Notes under the pieces: generated by a model
Seen by the model: the letters and a program-made list of their open reading frames with translations, nothing else
The model's database searches: none
What the model was told of the DNA's origin: nothing
Made by a program: the position numbers and the translations under genes
In this document: piece by piece, positions 60,974-64,000 of the stretch
Layout of the letters: every line of letters begins with the position of its first letter
Position numbering within the stretch: the first letter of the stretch is position 1
Source of the DNA: an uncultured Bacteroidota bacterium
GTDB taxonomy: Bacteria > Bacteroidota > Bacteroidia > Chitinophagales > Chitinophagaceae
Direction: 5' to 3'
Length of the DNA: 64,000 bases
Assembly (NCBI GenBank): GCA_903824665.1
Contig: CAIJXT010000025.1
Coordinates: 1-64,000, forward strand

Positions 60974-63900
60974 TTAAAAAGCTCTGTTGATACCGATCAC
61001 ATACCGCAAAGTGGCGTACTGATTATTGCCATAAGGCGGGCGGTTCAGGAATACCGGAAAATCCACACGAATGGTCAATGGTCGGGCCTTTTCAAAAACG
61101 CCCCAGCTTTTGATGGTAAATGCAAAACCGGCACCGGCATCGGCATGCAGCGTGCTCCACGTCGCTGTGGGTACCGTGTTCCGTACGTTGGCTGTAGAAT
61201 ACCTGCTCAGCTCCATAACACCAGCATCGCCAAAGGCATAGATATCGGCCTTAAGCCAGTTGCGGGTAAGGCGCGGGCGCCACTGCAGGTAGTTACCAAA
61301 ACCAATCTCCATACTTGCAGATGCGCCACTGCGACCTTTGTAGCCTGTTAGCAGGCCGCCATTATGCTCGTCGGGGGAGTAATAGCCGGCATATCCACGC
61401 AGGTTCAAGCCGCCTCCTTGTTGCAGATGGTTGACATCATACAGCGAGGTGCCCTGCCAATCTGTAGGTGCAAAACCTATGCTGCGGGTATACTTGTTCT
61501 CCATCTGCTCCTCCGGGCTGGCACCTGCCATATAGAGCATGCTCTCGTAAGGCATTTGCCGGCCCAGCCCGAAACGCCCAAACACACGGGTACGTATTTC
61601 CAGCTGGTCTATATAGCCATAATTGACCGACTCGAGCTGCGCATAGGAGTAAGAGAACGGCAAAGCATCTTTTTGCAGAATGGGTGCACGCATGCCCAGA
61701 GTATACCTGCCCTGTCCATGCACGTATTCGTAGCGATGTGTCCATGCAGCGTTCACTGAGTTGTTTTTGCGTCCCGCGCTGCTGCTCCACTCGCCCGGGT
61801 CAGCCAGGTAAGTAAGGTCGTTGGCCGATGGACGCCAAAGCATTTGCCCATATAGCTGTACCGTGTTTTTGTCGTTGGTGAGCCAGTTGAAGCCTGCACG
61901 GTGCGCCCACAGTCCATCCAGATAGCGGCTATTGAGCTGCAGCTGCAGGCGGGGCATATTGCGTGTTACCGGGGAGTTGTAATTGAACGAATAGTTAACA
62001 GGCTTGTACCGTTCGTAATAGCTTTCGCCCTTAAAGGACTTGTATGCGTCTTCCTGCAACAGGTGGGTATTCCACCATATGGTTGCATCAATTTTGTACA
62101 GGGTCGACAGGTAGTCGCCCTCGAAGTGCAGGCCGGCCTTTATACCATCTATGGGATTCCACCAGGCATCGGGGCGTACGTACATGCGGTAATGTTTACG
62201 GTCGGTTTGGCCAGCAAGGCCACCATCAAACATGGTCTTAACAGCTCGTGGACTGAAGATGGCGCCGCGGGTACGGTAGTTATCCACCATATTCTTGTCG
62301 GCAAACCTGAATGTAGTATCGATCTGCACATGTTTGATACCAGCAGGCATTTGCACCCGCGCAGTGTAATGTTCGTGCAGCTTGCCCCAGCCATACCAGC
62401 GTGGCAGGGTAGTGGCGGTAGTACTTTTTTCGAACCACGTATTGGGGATGTAGTAATTGTGTTTGCTTCCGTCTTTGGCAGTTACGGTCAGGTCCAGCGG
62501 CATCTGCATTTCGCCACTCCGGCGCAGGTTTATAGCAAAACTATCGGTTCCGCGTATTTTACGTATACCGCAAATTCCATAGTCAAGTGTTTTTGTAGTT
62601 TCGAACCACTGATCAAAAAACCACGCCAGATCTACCTTGGTATACTGAATAATGGATGCACGGAAATCTTCGAAATAAGGGTGTGCAAACTTCCACTGAT
62701 CGAAGTAATGCATCATAGCCCGCTCAAATAGCGAATCGCCCAGCACATACTCCAGATTGTACAACATGCTGGCGGTTTTATAATATACGGCACCATACCC
62801 GCCTCCCTGGCCCAGCGCACTATGAAAATCGTCTGAGTGGGTATTGATAGACAGTTCATTCTGATTGAGCGCAGCCGTAGTATAGCTATTCAGCACCCGC
62901 AGGTCCAGCACATTGATTGGTTGTGCAAAATGGCGGCGGTATTTCGATTTCGGCTGTCCGGTTACCAGATTGTCACCGTCTATGCGCCGCAGGCCCAGGG
63001 CAGTGAGAAACTGGGTAAATCCCTCGTCCATGGCGGCACGGTAAGTTTCATTGCTACCTACCTGCCCGTAAAACCAGTTGTGAGCAATCTCGTGCACCAG
63101 CAGGCCGCGGTAGCCGGGGTCGGCACCGCCATCCAGTGTCAGCATAGGGTATTCCATACCGTCGGCAGCATCGGCAGCTACTATCTTGGGGTAGCAGTAC
63201 ATGCCAATGCCCTCAGAGAAGGTTTTGATGATTTTTGTTATATAGTCGGGTGCGTTCTGCCACCCGGCAGCATGTGGTTCCTGAGCTATGGCTACACACT
63301 CTACACCATTCCAGTAGGCTGTACCTATCCGGTACGAAGGGTCGCCAGTAAATGCGAAATCATGTACGTTATTGGCTATAAAGTGCCATTTTTTGCGCTG
63401 ACCTTTTATATATGGCGTTATGATCGACGGTGGTTCGTTTGTTTTTTTATTGGCAAAGTTTTTCAGTTCCAGTTTTGCCCTGAGCGTGTCAGGCAGCACC
63501 TCGCTTCTGTTTTGCAGCTCTCCGCTGGCTTCCAGCACATAGTTCGATGGAAAGTCAAGTGTAACATCATACAGCCCGAAGTCGCCATAAAACTCCCTGT
63601 TCAGGTGCTGATAGGTATCCCATCCATGCATTCTGTCGTATACACACACCTTTGGAAACCACTGGCAGCCGTTGTAATGCATGAAGCCCCACGCAGGGTA
63701 CATTTTCATTCGGCGGCGGGTGGCGCCATTATCGTAATAGGTATTGAAGCTCATTTTGAACACAACACGTGCACCGGGCACCAGAGGCGTTTTCAGATAC
63801 ACCTTCATAATAGTATTGTCGAGTTCAGTTTTTGCAGCCTGCCCATCAACTTGTACGTTTTCGAGCACAATACCCAGTCCCGAAGCCTCTTTTTTGCCCA

Positions 63901-64000
63901 TCCGCGACTTTACCTTGTTGGCAATCTCCAGATCGCGCAGGTAGGAACCCTTTACAAATGCGTTCTGAAACAGGTGAAAATAAACATAGTGCAGTGTGTC
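60974..64000 (-). CDS. M1-family metallopeptidase fused to an outer-membrane-barrel-like C-terminus, 5' end outside window
   Basis: The frame is open from the stop at 60974 to the right edge (1008 codons visible), so the N-terminus and signal peptide are missing. The M1 part shows 'DGMEYPML' (exopeptidase-type loop) and 'VHEIAHNWFYGQ' followed after 18 residues by the zinc Glu of 'MDEGFTQF', about 303-326 residues into the visible part; a catalytic Tyr region follows. After about residue 560 the sequence changes to alternating aromatic strands typical of barrels ('GGGLNLRGYAGYY', 'ADIYAFGDAGVM', 'TIRVDFPVFLNRPP') and ends in Phe, the usual BAM signal. It may be a surface-displayed peptidase. 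M1 proteins of Bacteroidota are usually shorter, so the fusion is notable. Confidence 0.88.
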   Translation of the reverse strand, partial: DTLHYVYFHLFQNAFVKGSYLRDLEIANKVKSRMGKKEASGLGIVLENVQVDGQAAKTELDNTIMKVYLKTPLVPGARVVFKMSFNTYYDNGATRRRMKMYPAWGFMHYNGCQWFPKVCVYDRMHGWDTYQHLNREFYGDFGLYDVTLDFPSNYVLEASGELQNRSEVLPDTLRAKLELKNFANKKTNEPPSIITPYIKGQRKKWHFIANNVHDFAFTGDPSYRIGTAYWNGVECVAIAQEPHAAGWQNAPDYITKIIKTFSEGIGMYCYPKIVAADAADGMEYPMLTLDGGADPGYRGLLVHEIAHNWFYGQVGSNETYRAAMDEGFTQFLTALGLRRIDGDNLVTGQPKSKYRRHFAQPINVLDLRVLNSYTTAALNQNELSINTHSDDFHSALGQGGGYGAVYYKTASMLYNLEYVLGDSLFERAMMHYFDQWKFAHPYFEDFRASIIQYTKVDLAWFFDQWFETTKTLDYGICGIRKIRGTDSFAINLRRSGEMQMPLDLTVTAKDGSKHNYYIPNTWFEKSTTATTLPRWYGWGKLHEHYTARVQMPAGIKHVQIDTTFRFADKNMVDNYRTRGAIFSPRAVKTMFDGGLAGQTDRKHYRMYVRPDAWWNPIDGIKAGLHFEGDYLSTLYKIDATIWWNTHLLQEDAYKSFKGESYYERYKPVNYSFNYNSPVTRNMPRLQLQLNSRYLDGLWAHRAGFNWLTNDKNTVQLYGQMLWRPSANDLTYLADPGEWSSSAGRKNNSVNAAWTHRYEYVHGQGRYTLGMRAPILQKDALPFSYSYAQLESVNYGYIDQLEIRTRVFGRFGLGRQMPYESMLYMAGASPEEQMENKYTRSIGFAPTDWQGTSLYDVNHLQQGGGLNLRGYAGYYSPDEHNGGLLTGYKGRSGASASMEIGFGNYLQWRPRLTRNWLKADIYAFGDAGVMELSRYSTANVRNTVPTATWSTLHADAGAGFAFTIKSWGVFEKARPLTIRVDFPVFLNRPPYGNNQYATLRYVIGINRAF

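Noticed and set aside
1..64000. CRISPR array, insertion sequence, restriction or toxin-antitoxin system
   Set aside because: No regularly spaced repeats, transposase, Cas, methylase/endonuclease pair or toxin-like gene could be recognised.

Overview
The window looks like a chromosomal segment of a Bacteroidota bacterium, probably Chitinophagales/Sphingobacteriales-like. The evidence is moderate-to-low GC, SprB-type and Ig-like surface adhesins, propeller-type (Reg_prop/Y_Y_Y) sensor kinases, BshA (bacillithiol), GH92, a TonB-dependent receptor, few Shine-Dalgarno sites, and several promoters of the Bacteroidota type (TTG/TTTG, about 19 nt, TAnnTTTG). There is no phage, IS element or CRISPR array. 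The nearest thing to accessory DNA is the adhesin block at the left edge.

Layout. 1-8788 (minus): a very long Ig-like/SprB repeat adhesin that runs off the left edge, preceded by an operon of three secreted fibre-like proteins sharing one head-stalk-C1q module. 8922-12552 (minus): a LytTR response regulator with its propeller sensor kinase. 12767-17483: a triple-domain glycosyltransferase (GT2 + GT-C + TPR) with two methyltransferases around a regulatory-looking intergenic region. 17507-21585 (minus): an SRPBCC/GyrI-like protein and a second propeller kinase. 21773-23647 (plus): an Nramp transporter fused to a universal-stress domain, behind a DtxR/MntR-like inverted repeat. 23666-27829 (minus): metallo-hydrolase, RodA and PBP2. 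28177-33506: bshA, a Tmtc-like membrane TPR protein, ung and a GAF histidine kinase. 33574-39924: GH92, small heat-shock protein (with paired palindromes upstream), ffh, nadD, YtxH, holin-like and a hypothetical gene. 40029-43480 (minus): ABC-F ATPase, TatD and polysaccharide deacetylase. 44214-50081 (minus): a complete-looking operon for CMP-Kdo8N (8-amino-Kdo). 50399-57710: dnaX, isoaspartyl peptidase, two outer-membrane barrels, a small conserved protein, PhnP-like hydrolase, a luciferase-like oxidoreductase and a hypothetical gene. 57900-64000: TonB receptor, a non-coding stretch with a 21-bp palindrome, tRNA-Gln, and an M1 peptidase fused to a barrel-like C-terminus, cut by the right edge.

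The most interesting system is the kdnA-kdnB-kdsA-(transaldolase-CBS)-kdsC-kdsB operon. It holds a recognisable gene for each step from arabinose-5-phosphate to CMP-Kdo8N. Where an arabinose-5-phosphate isomerase KdsD (SIS + CBS pair) would be expected, it has a transaldolase/fructose-6-phosphate-aldolase-like domain fused to a KdsD-type CBS pair. The Schiff-base lysine is kept, but two otherwise conserved catalytic-pocket residues are changed. A plausible reading is a non-orthologous, allosterically controlled arabinose-5-phosphate supply enzyme. This is inference and needs biochemical testing.

All family assignments come from reading translated motifs; no database search was run.
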